DNA from: Phycisphaerales bacterium
GTDB taxonomy: Bacteria; Planctomycetota; Phycisphaerae; Tepidisphaerales; Tepidisphaeraceae
Length of the DNA stretch: 64,000 nt
Reading direction: 5' to 3'
NCBI GenBank assembly: GCA_020847545.1
Contig: JADLBV010000070.1
Location: 23,131-87,130 of the forward strand
Numbering within the stretch: the stretch's first letter is position 1; every line of letters starts with the position of its first letter. Under the pieces are notes generated by a model that was given only the letters and a program-made list of their open reading frames with translations, was not told where the DNA came from and made no database searches. The translations under genes and the position numbers were made by a program. Shown here piece by piece: positions 25,134-33,684 of this stretch.

Positions 25134-26705
25134 CTACTTTCGCATCGTGGATACAATCGCATCCACAAGCCCATCCAGATTAAATGTTTTCGCCTCAACC
25201 GTCGGCTCGATGTCCAATTCCTTCAACGCGGCCGTGGTGATCGGGCCGATGCTCGCGATGCGGATGCCGTTCAGCCTCCGGCGATAATCAGCACCCAGCA
25301 ATTGGCGGAGATTTCGTGCGGTCGAGCCGCTGGTGAAGGCGATCCAGTTGACCTGACCCGATTCGAGCGCCTCAATCGCCCCACGCGGCAATTCAGCGGC
25401 GACCCGGCTCTGATAAATCGGCACATCCAGCACTTCGGCGGCATGACCCGCCAGCAGTTTTTCGCACAAAATCGGGCGGGCGATGTCGGCCCGAAGGAGT
25501 AAGAATCGGTTGCCCGCCACCTGCCCTCCCGACAACAACTCATCGGCCAATGCCTCGGCCACAAAATTTTTCGGGCACCGATCCACCTTCAACGACAAAT
25601 CCCGCTCAATCGCGGCGACGGTGGCTTCCCCGATGGCGGCCACTTTGGCTTTGCCGAACAGCCGCACATCGCGCCCCAGTTCACGCAGCCGCCGACGGGT
25701 GAATTCCACACCGTTGGCGCTGGTGAAAATGATCCAGTCAAATTCACCGGCACGGAGCAGGGCCTGATCAATCTCAGTCAAATCATCGGGTGGGAACAGT
25801 TCGATGGTCGGGGCCTCGATGATGTTGGCGCCAAGTTCACTGAGCCGACGACTCAACCCCCCCGCCTGCGCGCGGGTGCGGGGAATAAGAATGGTCTGGC
25901 CAAAAAGCGGACGGCGTTCAAACCAGTTCATCGTTTGGCGAAGATGGACCACTTTCCCGATGATTGTCAGCGCCGGAGGGGTCAAATTCGCCTCCGCAAC
26001 CCGTTGGGGCAGATCGGCCAGCGTGGATGTGACCGTGTGCTGTTGCGGCAATGTCCCACGGTGAATCGTCGCGGCCGGAGTTAGCGGGTCCATGCCATGT
26101 TCGATTAGCTTGGCGCAGATGCGTCCCAGCGATTTGACACCCATATAAAAGGCAAGACAGGGCAATTTCGCCAGTACACTCCAGTCCACATCGGATGATC
26201 CGGTCGCCACATCGCGGCCGTGGGTTTGGGCATCGCGATATTCCTCCTCCTTCTCGTGTCCGGTGATGAAGGTGAAACTGGAATTCAAATCGCGATGTGT
26301 GACCGGAATCCCCGCATAGGCGGGAACGGCGATGGCGGCCGTGATGCCGGGAACCACCTCAAAGGGGACACCGGCGGCGCCAAGCGCCTCGCATTCCTCA
26401 CCCCCCCGCCCAAAAACAAACGGATCGCCCCCCTTGAGCCGCACCACCCGATGGCCGGCCTTTGCCTGCTCGACCAGCAGGGCGTTGATCCGCTCCTGGG
26501 TCATGGAGTGGGAGGCGGCTTTTTTGCCGACGTAAAATAATTTCGCCTTTGGGCAATGATTTAATAGCGCCGGATTGACCAGCGCGTCGTACACCACAAC
26601 CTGCGCAACAGCCAATAATTGCGCCCCGCGCAATGTCAGCAGCGATGGATCGCCCGGCCCCGCCCCCACCAGATGGACCATGCCGGGGGTTGGTTGTTGT
26701 TTCAC
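25134..26705 (-). CDS. Fused uroporphyrinogen-III methyltransferase and uroporphyrinogen-III synthase
   Basis: The 523-residue protein combines two tetrapyrrole enzymes. Residues 1-255 are a SAM uroporphyrinogen-III C-methyltransferase (CobA/SUMT) with HLVGAGPGDPSLLTLRG at 11-27, VVRLKGGDPFVFGRGGEE near 90-107 and PGITAA. Residues 265-523 are a uroporphyrinogen-III synthase (HemD) with ILIPRTRAQAGGL, IIFTSANGVEF and FTSGSTARNL. The first domain feeds siroheme or cobalamin, the second heme, so the fusion sits at the branch point. GTG 26705 is proposed as start with GAGG 6 nt upstream; ATG 26681 is the alternative. The open frame to 26981 adds no family-like residues. Confidence 0.88.
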   Translation of the reverse strand: MKQQPTPGMVHLVGAGPGDPSLLTLRGAQLLAVAQVVVYDALVNPALLNHCPKAKLFYVGKKAASHSMTQERINALLVEQAKAGHRVVRLKGGDPFVFGRGGEECEALGAAGVPFEVVPGITAAIAVPAYAGIPVTHRDLNSSFTFITGHEKEEEYRDAQTHGRDVATGSSDVDWSVLAKLPCLAFYMGVKSLGRICAKLIEHGMDPLTPAATIHRGTLPQQHTVTSTLADLPQRVAEANLTPPALTIIGKVVHLRQTMNWFERRPLFGQTILIPRTRAQAGGLSRRLSELGANIIEAPTIELFPPDDLTEIDQALLRAGEFDWIIFTSANGVEFTRRRLRELGRDVRLFGKAKVAAIGEATVAAIERDLSLKVDRCPKNFVAEALADELLSGGQVAGNRFLLLRADIARPILCEKLLAGHAAEVLDVPIYQSRVAAELPRGAIEALESGQVNWIAFTSGSTARNLRQLLGADYRRRLNGIRIASIGPITTAALKELDIEPTVEAKTFNLDGLVDAIVSTMRK

Positions 26706-26808
26706 GTTCGCCTCATCATGGAAAGCCGGGTCATGTTTACCGTCTGTGCGGCCGATGAAAGTAATGCACGGCAACTTACAACGCCAGCGCCGTGCGGGAG
26801 CGTAATCA

Positions 26809-27165
26809 ATGGTAGCCTTCTTGAAAAACGCATTGCGAATGCCGGTGGAAACCGAGGAACAGGGCCGGGAACGGCGCATTTTCCCGCGCAAGGAATCGCG
26901 TACACAGGTGGATGGACGCCGAATGGACCATTCCCTGACCGCACGGCGGTTTCCGCATCTGAATTTGGCGCTGCGGGACATCTCGATGGGCGGATTTTCG
27001 GCCCTGAGCCATCAGCCGCTGGATTGTGGCGAACATCTGGCCGTCAGTTTTCCAGCCGCCGGCGAAAACCGGTCCTGGGCCGCCTATGGACGGGTGTTGC
27101 GCTGTCAGCCCAGCAGCGTCGGGTATCGCATCGCGGTGGAATTTGATCCGTTGCCGGCGGCATAA
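26809..27165 (+). CDS. PilZ-domain protein, likely c-di-GMP effector
   Basis: The 118-residue protein is a single PilZ domain. It has the arginine-rich motif (ERRIFPRKESR, about 21-31) and the downstream DISMGG (57-62) needed for c-di-GMP binding, followed by the beta-barrel strands to the C-terminus (VGYRIAVEFDPL). Such small proteins relay c-di-GMP levels to other machinery. GGGAG lies 8 nt before ATG. It is divergent from cobA/hemD, and an intrinsic terminator at 27188 ends its transcript. Partner not evident from neighbours. Confidence 0.88.
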   Translation: MVAFLKNALRMPVETEEQGRERRIFPRKESRTQVDGRRMDHSLTARRFPHLNLALRDISMGGFSALSHQPLDCGEHLAVSFPAAGENRSWAAYGRVLRCQPSSVGYRIAVEFDPLPAA

Positions 27166-27187
27166 CGACAATTGAAAAACTCCTTGT

Positions 27188-27228
27188 ACCGGGCCGAAGA
27201 CGTCATTGTTTTTTGGCCCGGTTTTTTT
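27188..27228 (+). terminator. Rho-independent terminator after the PilZ gene
   Basis: ACCGGGCC (27188-27195) pairs with GGCCCGGT (27215-27222), an 8-bp stem with a 19-nt loop, followed by seven T. It lies 22 nt past the PilZ stop and 53 nt before tatC. Confidence 0.85.
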
Positions 27229-27280
27229 GTTGGCATGGATCATCGAACCCCCGCACGCTCCGGCGTACAATGGGGCGGTG

Positions 27281-28255
27281 ATGAGTTCCGCCGCCACCCG
27301 GCCCAATCCCGTGGATTATGATCCCGACCAGTTTCGCATGACGCTGGGGGATCATCTCGAGGAGCTGCGCCGACGGATCATCATCGGGTTGTTCGGGTTT
27401 CTGGGGGCGCTGGTGGTCTGCTTCATCTTCGGCCAGCGGGTGATCACTTTTTTCTGTCGGCCGCTGATCGATGCGTTGCACCATCATCACATCGCCCCGC
27501 AGATGTACACCACGCAGGTGGCCGATGGATTCATGGTTTACATGCAGATCAGCATGATCTGCGCCGCGGCGATCGCCTCGCCTTTGATATTGCATCAATT
27601 ATGGAAATTTGTCGCGGTGGGGTTGTATCCCAAGGAACGCAAATACATCACCAAATACATTCCGCTGAGCGTGATCCTGTTGTTGACCGGCATGGCGTTT
27701 GTCTACTGGTTTGTGCTGCCGGTTTCAGTGGCCTTTTTCATCGAATTCAATTCGCAGATCCCGTTGAAATACGACGCCCCCGCCGCACAGTCGGTGGCAA
27801 CGACGCAGCCAACAATGCTGAATGTCCCGCTGATCGGCGGCGACCCCCGGCCGTTGCACGATGGGATGGTCTGGTTCGACACCACGCAGGACCGGCTCAA
27901 AATTTATCTCAACCAGCAGGTGCGCACGCTGGCGTTTGGCCCGGACAATCTGCTGACCCCCATGATCACGCTGCCGCAATATATTGACATGGTGGTTGGG
28001 ATGTTGCTGGCATTCGGGCTGGCGTTTCAGACCCCGCTGGTGGTGCTGGCGCTGGTGCGGGTGGGGATCGTGGATGTGCCGACGCTCAAACGGCTGCGAA
28101 AATATATCTTCTTCATCGCGGCGCTGGTGGCGGCCGTCATCGTGCCGGATGTGGTGACGGGGATGATCGCCCTGATGCTGCCGTTGTATCTGCTGTATGA
28201 ATTTGGAATCTTCCTGGCGGTGTGGGGCGACAAAAAGTCGAAGCCGGCGGAATGA
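27281..28255 (+). CDS. tatC: Twin-arginine translocase subunit TatC with periplasmic insertion
   Basis: TatC is the receptor of the Tat pathway that exports folded, often cofactor-bearing proteins. The 324-residue protein has the LGDHLEELRRR motif at 22-32 and six hydrophobic segments, but between the third segment (132-154) and the next (234-256) it has about 78 extra hydrophilic residues (roughly 155-232). E. coli TatC has only a short loop there. The conserved glutamate expected in the GFSFEVP-like motif is Gln250 here (FGLAFQTP). ATG 27281 is chosen over the 27206 frame opening. The Rieske protein at 55299 has a twin-arginine motif that would use this pathway. Confidence 0.9.
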   Translation: MSSAATRPNPVDYDPDQFRMTLGDHLEELRRRIIIGLFGFLGALVVCFIFGQRVITFFCRPLIDALHHHHIAPQMYTTQVADGFMVYMQISMICAAAIASPLILHQLWKFVAVGLYPKERKYITKYIPLSVILLLTGMAFVYWFVLPVSVAFFIEFNSQIPLKYDAPAAQSVATTQPTMLNVPLIGGDPRPLHDGMVWFDTTQDRLKIYLNQQVRTLAFGPDNLLTPMITLPQYIDMVVGMLLAFGLAFQTPLVVLALVRVGIVDVPTLKRLRKYIFFIAALVAAVIVPDVVTGMIALMLPLYLLYEFGIFLAVWGDKKSKPAE

Positions 28256-28262
28256 TCGATTT

Positions 28263-28811
28263 TCATACCTGCCGGCGCAGGTGGTTCATCGCACCCTGCA
28301 CATCAGTGGCTATGAAATAAAGCGGGCGGATGGCCGGTTTGATGAATTGTTGCGAGATGCCATGTTCGATCATCGTCAACAATGGTTGATAAAAGCCGGC
28401 AATGTTGAGCAGCACGATCGGCTTGGTGTGAACGTTTAATCGTCGGCCGACGAGGATTTCAAAGACTTCTTCGAGCGTCCCCAGCCCGCCGGGGAGGGCG
28501 ACAAACGCATCGCCGCGATGTTCAAGCAACTCTTTGCGTTGGCGCATGTTTTGGGTGACGAGCAGCTCATCGCAGTGGTCGTCGGCAATTCCTTTATCGA
28601 CCAGCAGTTGTGGTGTGATGCCCGTGACCTTGCCGCCGACGGCGCGGGCACCATCCGCCAGCGCGCCCATCGGCCCGATGCGGTTTCCGCCGTAAATCAG
28701 CCGCCAACCTTCGGATGCAATCGCACTGCCCAATTCCTCGGCCGCGTCAAAATAGAGGCGATCCACCCGCCTGCTGGATGAGCAATAAACCGTAACGGCA
28801 TTGATGGGCAT
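28263..28811 (-). CDS. LOG-family protein (cytokinin riboside 5'-monophosphate phosphoribohydrolase-like)
   Basis: The 182-residue Rossmann-like protein has YGG near 40-42, the QNMRQRK segment (87-93) and the diagnostic PGGLGTLEE (107-115) of the LOG family. Members hydrolyse nucleoside 5'-monophosphates to free base and ribose 5-phosphate; in bacteria they are often nucleotide-recycling enzymes. It is convergent with tatC, leaving 7 nt between stops, and precedes nothing in the same orientation closer than the cyclophilin gene 21 nt upstream. Confidence 0.85.
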   Translation of the reverse strand: MPINAVTVYCSSSRRVDRLYFDAAEELGSAIASEGWRLIYGGNRIGPMGALADGARAVGGKVTGITPQLLVDKGIADDHCDELLVTQNMRQRKELLEHRGDAFVALPGGLGTLEEVFEILVGRRLNVHTKPIVLLNIAGFYQPLLTMIEHGISQQFIKPAIRPLYFIATDVQGAMNHLRRQV

Positions 28812-28832
28812 GGTGAATCCCCGGCCAGTGGG

Positions 28833-29888
28833 TCAATTTGAGGATGGCTTGGTCGTTGTACCCGACCGGCCGGCGGTTCCCTGTTCGATTCTGCGAATCA
28901 GATCCTGATCCCGCGGCTGGGTGGTGGGAACGGTGGTTGGTGAGATGCCCACCGGCGTGGTGTCGGCCTCATTGAGGCTGAGCATGGATTCATAGGGGTT
29001 TTGATCGTGGGTGACAGGAATGATGCGGATTTCCTGAATCACCGGCGGGTCTGCCGGCCGGCCGGACTGTGGATCGGCAATCGGGACGGCCGCCAGTGTG
29101 TGAACAATGGGCATCCCATCGACAACCTGTCCAAAGGCGGTGTACCGGCCATTGAGGGCACGGGTCTTTTCGTAATTCAGACAGATGAAGAACTGGCTGC
29201 CGGCGCTGTTGGCAAAATCGGATCGAGGCAAAGCGCCGGCCTGTTCGTTGGGATCGGTGGCGCGGGCCATGGAGAGAACCCCTTCGAGATGGGGGCGGGA
29301 GCTGAATTCGGCGTCGATCTGATATCCCGGCCCGCCCCGGCCGTCGCCGCGCGGGTCGCCACCCTGGATGATGAAACCAGGGACGATGCGATGAAACGTC
29401 AGACCATCATAAAACCCACGCTGGCCAAGCTGAATAAAATTACGGACGGTGTGCGGGGCGGCGTCGTAATAAAAGGCGATGCGCAGCGTTCCCTGCGCGG
29501 TCTTCAGGAGGGCAAAACAGAGGGGATCGACGTGGATAATGGCAGGGCCGGTGGGCGCGCCGGGGCGGGTGTCTTCACGAACATCCACCACCAGCGGCGT
29601 GCCGACGAACTGGGTGGGTTTCCTGCCCGGCGGCAGCGCGTAGAGGATGTAGGTTCCGGGAGTGTTGAGGATGGGGAACAGGTCGCGCAGGTTGATCCGC
29701 TGTTCGGGATTGAATGACTGAGAGGATGTGGTGCCGAGGGTTTTGCCTGTAAAATCAGTCAACAGCAGCATGACCGGCTTTTTGGCGTTGATGGAAATGT
29801 CGATCGGCTGAGTGGGCGCAAAATCCATCTTGGCGGGCAGCAGCACCGAAAAAAGCATCAACATCACGGGGGTGATTGCCTGTACCAT
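28833..29888 (-). CDS. Secreted cyclophilin-type peptidyl-prolyl isomerase
   Basis: The 351-residue protein has an N-terminal signal peptide (about 1-22), an extra N-terminal beta-rich domain of some 110 residues, and a cyclophilin domain from about 118 to 295 with FHRIVPGFIIQGGDPRGDG, SAGSQFFICL and FGQVVDGMPIV. A Thr/Gln/Pro-rich tail follows. Cyclophilins speed proline isomerisation during folding; the signal peptide points to the periplasm. GAGGAAAT precedes ATG. It is followed by the LOG-family gene in the same direction. Confidence 0.88.
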   Translation of the reverse strand: MVQAITPVMLMLFSVLLPAKMDFAPTQPIDISINAKKPVMLLLTDFTGKTLGTTSSQSFNPEQRINLRDLFPILNTPGTYILYALPPGRKPTQFVGTPLVVDVREDTRPGAPTGPAIIHVDPLCFALLKTAQGTLRIAFYYDAAPHTVRNFIQLGQRGFYDGLTFHRIVPGFIIQGGDPRGDGRGGPGYQIDAEFSSRPHLEGVLSMARATDPNEQAGALPRSDFANSAGSQFFICLNYEKTRALNGRYTAFGQVVDGMPIVHTLAAVPIADPQSGRPADPPVIQEIRIIPVTHDQNPYESMLSLNEADTTPVGISPTTVPTTQPRDQDLIRRIEQGTAGRSGTTTKPSSN

Positions 29889-29900
29889 ATTTCCTCGATG

Positions 29901-30260
29901 TTATGAATGGTTGGTGGTTTTGGATTCATTGGATGGCAGCGGCGGCGGATATTTGCGTGCGATGTCCCGATTAAAACCGTGATGAATCCGATTGGCCGGA
30001 TGGTCGTGATCTTCCGCCCGACACCGATAACAGACCGTATACCACCCTGCCGTCAGGTAAACAACCAACACCAGAAACGCCGAACCCACCAGCACCCACA
30101 CCCCCGCGGCCAACGTGCGGGGATTGGAGGCGAGGGCTAAAAATGATATCACCGCGCCGACGATGATCGCCAATCCCAACAGCCGGGGGAAATCCCTGCG
30201 CACAAACAAATCCCCGCAACTGCATTTGGGACATTTGTCGAGTTGTTGTTCATCTGGCAT
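29901..30260 (-). CDS. Small membrane protein with zinc-ribbon-like cysteines
   Basis: The 119-residue protein has CPKCSCGDL near 10-18 and CYRCRAED near 76-83, which together could bind zinc, with two hydrophobic helices between them (28-45 and 50-72). No family is recognised. It sits 12 nt upstream of the cyclophilin gene on the same strand and is probably co-transcribed. Confidence 0.55.
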   Translation of the reverse strand: MPDEQQLDKCPKCSCGDLFVRRDFPRLLGLAIIVGAVISFLALASNPRTLAAGVWVLVGSAFLVLVVYLTAGWYTVCYRCRAEDHDHPANRIHHGFNRDIARKYPPPLPSNESKTTNHS

Positions 30261-30315
30261 GAATCAGTTCCGTTGATTCGCATCGGGACTTTGGCCTTGC
30301 GTCGATCTCGTGTCA

Positions 30316-31911
30316 TTATTTTGCGGGTTTTCCTTTTTGATTCCGCACCCATTGCACCAATGTGCGCACGCCCCAGCCGTTGGCGCCTTTGGAGTACATC
30401 GATGTCTCCTTGTCCTGATCGGCGACGCCGGCGATGTCGAGATGAATCCAGGGGGTTTTGGGGTCGTCCGCAATGAAATAGCTCAAAAACGCGCCCCCCT
30501 GCAGGGGGTGGCCGTCGCGGCCGGCGGAATTGACGATGTCGGCGTGGTCGGACTTCATCTGGTCGCGCTGTTCATCCCCAAGAGGCAACCGCCAGATGCG
30601 CTCGCCGGAGTCGTGGGCGGCCGAATTGATCTGGTTAAAGAGGTCGTCATCGTTGCCCATCGCGCCGGCGATGGATCGCCCCAGGGCGACGATGACGCCG
30701 CCGGTCAGGGTGGCCAGATCGACAACGGCCTTGGGTTTGTAGGTTTTGATTCCCCACGCGAGGGCATCGCCCAGGACCAATCTCCCTTCGGCATCGGTGT
30801 TGGTGACTTCAACCGTGACGCCGTTATACAGGGTGATGATGTCGCCGGGCCGATAGGCTCGGCCGCTGATGTGGTTTTCAGCGCTGGCGAGGATGCCGAT
30901 GACCGGAACCGGGACATTTAAGCGGGCGATGGCGGACATCAGCCCCAGGACGGCCATCCCGCCGCACTTGTCGTAGATCATTTTTCCCATCTTGTCGGCC
31001 GGTTTGATGGAGATACCGCCGGTGTCGAAGGTGATCGCCTTGCCGACGACCAACAGGGGTGGTTGTGAGGTGGGGATGGATCGGGGGCGATGTTCGAGGA
31101 CGATCAACCGGGGTGGAGACTGGCTCCCCGCGCCGACCGCGAGCAGGCCCCCCATCCCCAGCTTGTGCAATTGACGTTCATCCAGAACCCGGCAGGTCAG
31201 ATGGACTTCGCGGGCGAGGGATTGGGCGACTTTGGCCAGTTCGGGCGGGTTGATGGAATTTCCCGGCCGCGATGAGATGGTGCGGGCGAAATTCTGGGCC
31301 TCGGCGATGATCTGACCTTCGTTGAGGGCGTCGCGTTCTTTGGCGGCCAACCGGCCAACAAGGGTGTAGCGGATGGGGACGGTTTTTTTCTTTCTGACAA
31401 CCGCTTTTTTGTGAACAGTCCCTTTGAATTCCTCGAATCTGAAAGAACCCAGCCCCAGCCCCAAAGCCAATGATTGGACGGCCAGTTCAATACCCTCCCC
31501 AGCGGGCGGCGCATCGGGATGCCCCGGCAGTGTCTTGGGCACGGGTGGAACAATGATGGTGAGGCTGGACAGTTCCAGCTTCCGGGCTGCGCGGGCCAGG
31601 GCGACACCCGCCTCTCGAAGACACTCCGCTGAGAATTTTTTGATGTTCCCCAGCCCCAGCAACAACAACCTTGATGGGTGGCGTGATTTACCCTGACTGT
31701 CCATCAACTGAATGGATAATTCGTTCGATTTTCCCTTGAAAACACCCATCTCCATCGCCGCCAACACATGGGGAATGACCCATTGCGGCAACGAGGCGAT
31801 TTCGGGGTCTTTGGGACCTTGTTCCTTGTGAATCAAAACCGCCAAGGCATCCGCCTTTTCAGGGGGTGTGGGTTGAAGATCAATACGATAATCGGGTTGG
31901 TTCAGAGCCAT
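30316..31911 (-). CDS. pepA: Leucyl aminopeptidase (M17 family)
   Basis: The 531-residue protein is an M17 cytosol aminopeptidase, a two-metal enzyme removing N-terminal residues. The C-terminal catalytic half shows VGKAITFDTGGISIKPADKM, the diagnostic VTNTDAEGRLVLGDAL near 350, and an ASLTG-like LATLTGGVIVALG. The N-terminal macro-type domain spans about 1-180. ATG 31911 is chosen; no clear ribosome site is seen. It is divergent from the secreted protein at 31999 with an 87-nt gap that must hold both promoters. Confidence 0.9.
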   Translation of the reverse strand: MALNQPDYRIDLQPTPPEKADALAVLIHKEQGPKDPEIASLPQWVIPHVLAAMEMGVFKGKSNELSIQLMDSQGKSRHPSRLLLLGLGNIKKFSAECLREAGVALARAARKLELSSLTIIVPPVPKTLPGHPDAPPAGEGIELAVQSLALGLGLGSFRFEEFKGTVHKKAVVRKKKTVPIRYTLVGRLAAKERDALNEGQIIAEAQNFARTISSRPGNSINPPELAKVAQSLAREVHLTCRVLDERQLHKLGMGGLLAVGAGSQSPPRLIVLEHRPRSIPTSQPPLLVVGKAITFDTGGISIKPADKMGKMIYDKCGGMAVLGLMSAIARLNVPVPVIGILASAENHISGRAYRPGDIITLYNGVTVEVTNTDAEGRLVLGDALAWGIKTYKPKAVVDLATLTGGVIVALGRSIAGAMGNDDDLFNQINSAAHDSGERIWRLPLGDEQRDQMKSDHADIVNSAGRDGHPLQGGAFLSYFIADDPKTPWIHLDIAGVADQDKETSMYSKGANGWGVRTLVQWVRNQKGKPAK

Positions 31912-31998
31912 GGTGTGAAGTATAGGTGCGACAGGAAGATGTACAAAATGGATGAGTTGTGTTCTTGCGGACAAAGGATTGATTTCGACAATATCACC

Positions 31999-33537
31999 AT
32001 GCGGAAATGGACATGGATGGCGGCGGGCGTGGTGTTGGGGGCTGGCATCACGTTCTCACAATCGGCGGCACAGGAACAACCCTCAACATTGCCGGCGCTG
32101 GCGGATCGCAATGATTCGACATCGGCCGATGGGCTGGGGGCGCCTTTTGAAAGCGCGGCCGCGGGGATCGCCTTTCGGCCGCCGGCCGATGGGAAACTGA
32201 TCCGCAGGGCGACCAACGACGACATCGTCAGCTACGTCAACGATGAAAAAAACTGGGTCTTGAAAGTGACGCTGACGACCCTCTCCAAGCCGCTGCCGTT
32301 GAAAAATTATCAGGATGAAAACGGCCGTGACCAGTTGGGGATGATGGACCTGACGCTGGAGCAATTCAAACGCATCCAGCCGGGGGCGGAGGTGTTGCGG
32401 CAGGATGTCACCCCGCTGACGGATGGGGATGCGGGAATGCTGGTGCTGCGCTATTCGCTGGGGACGACGCGAATGCTCAACCAGCAGGCGATCATCCACG
32501 CCTCGGATTATGTCTATTACACCCTCAGTTTCACCACGCCGGCCGCCAAAAATCCCGACGCCGGCACGGAAGACCCGGCCGAACGGGAGGCGGTGACCAT
32601 CTTTCGCAAGGTGCTCGACAGCGTCAAACTGCTCGACCGCACCTCGATCCGACTGGAACAAAACGACCGGCTCTACCGCACGCGGGCGCTCTATCTGAAC
32701 CTGACCGACAAGCGCATCCGCGAGGCGCTGATCCCCGAACAATGGCTTCGGCTGATGCGCGATGGGAAGGACATCGGCTACACCTACATCGTCGAGGAGA
32801 GTGAAAAACGGGGGCAGCAGGATGGGGTCAAGATCGGCATCCGATCCCGCACCGTTCCGGAGGCGGATTTGCAGGTGGACGCCGAGACATGGATGTATTG
32901 CACGTTTGACCGCGCCCACGAGGATTGGACCAACACGGTCATCTACGACAATCCCAAAAAACCGCAACCCAAGAAAAAATACTCCACCGAGATCGGCATC
33001 TCCGACCGGCAGACCAAACCGGAAGTCCAACGGCCATTGGATGGCGCCGACAATTCCAAATCGCAGGTGCGCGAGGTGGAAACCTATACGTTGACGGTCA
33101 AATATGTCTCCCGCTCCAGCACCGGCCAGCCGGTCACTCGGCAATTGCCACCCTCCTATTTGCCGCAGGCGTTGGGGCAGCTCCTGCCGAGGCTGCTGGG
33201 GCATGAGCCGGCCGGCTACATGTTTTACACCTACGTCGGCGACCGCCGCGAGGTGATGACGCGATATGTCGATGTCGAAAGCGAACAAACCGTGACGCTC
33301 GATGGCAAAACCGTGCGGGCGATTCCGATCAAGGACCGCATCGGGCTGGAAGGATCACCCACCTATCATTACATCAGCCCGGATGGAAAATATCTGGGCT
33401 CGGAAAACAAGGATTCCAAAATCCTGATTCTCCCCACGGATGCCGAGACATTGAAGAAAATCTGGATCACCCCAACCTTGACTCGACCATCGACCCCAAC
33501 CGATGGCACCTTGCCCGAACCGGAGCCGTCGCGATAA
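31999..33537 (+). CDS. Secreted protein of unknown function
   Basis: The 512-residue product has a signal peptide (MRKWTWMAAGVVLGAGITFS, 1-20) and a long mature part with no recognised domain. It is rich in Asp, Lys and Thr and contains repeated beta-type stretches, e.g. NDEKNWVLKVTLTTLSKPL and ETYTLTVKYVSRSSTGQP. The C-terminus is Thr/Pro-rich. ATG 31999 is chosen for the signal peptide, although no good ribosome site precedes it and the frame is open to 31768. It is divergent from pepA and followed by the REPIN-like element at 33578. Confidence 0.6.
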   Translation: MRKWTWMAAGVVLGAGITFSQSAAQEQPSTLPALADRNDSTSADGLGAPFESAAAGIAFRPPADGKLIRRATNDDIVSYVNDEKNWVLKVTLTTLSKPLPLKNYQDENGRDQLGMMDLTLEQFKRIQPGAEVLRQDVTPLTDGDAGMLVLRYSLGTTRMLNQQAIIHASDYVYYTLSFTTPAAKNPDAGTEDPAEREAVTIFRKVLDSVKLLDRTSIRLEQNDRLYRTRALYLNLTDKRIREALIPEQWLRLMRDGKDIGYTYIVEESEKRGQQDGVKIGIRSRTVPEADLQVDAETWMYCTFDRAHEDWTNTVIYDNPKKPQPKKKYSTEIGISDRQTKPEVQRPLDGADNSKSQVREVETYTLTVKYVSRSSTGQPVTRQLPPSYLPQALGQLLPRLLGHEPAGYMFYTYVGDRREVMTRYVDVESEQTVTLDGKTVRAIPIKDRIGLEGSPTYHYISPDGKYLGSENKDSKILILPTDAETLKKIWITPTLTRPSTPTDGTLPEPEPSR

Positions 33538-33577
33538 GCACGGCACGATTAATCCTGCCGCATCCCACCACGATCAT

Positions 33578-33643
33578 GTAGGGTGGGGTTCATCCCCACC
33601 GTTTTTGAAATATCAAATGCGGTGGGGATGAACCCCACCCTAC
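33578..33643. repeat. REPIN-like pair of GTAG-headed palindromes (element C)
   Basis: Positions 33578-33601 and 33620-33643 are perfect 24-nt inverted copies. Each arm starts with GTAG followed by a palindrome (GGTGGGG ... CCCCACC), and the 18-nt spacer itself contains TTTGA/TCAAA. GTAG heads plus stem-loop are the definition of REP units, and two inverted REPs make a REPIN. A second, related pair is at 53711-53779. It lies between the secreted-protein gene and convergent lpxI. Confidence 0.75.
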
Positions 33644-33684
33644 CCAAAACGCATGATGGAAATACACCAATAGGTTATGGATCT

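Noticed and set aside
32083..33288. Minus-strand open frame of about 400 codons opposite the secreted protein
   Set aside because: The plus-strand product has a signal peptide and ordinary composition; the minus product is His/Arg/Gln-rich and looks like antisense.
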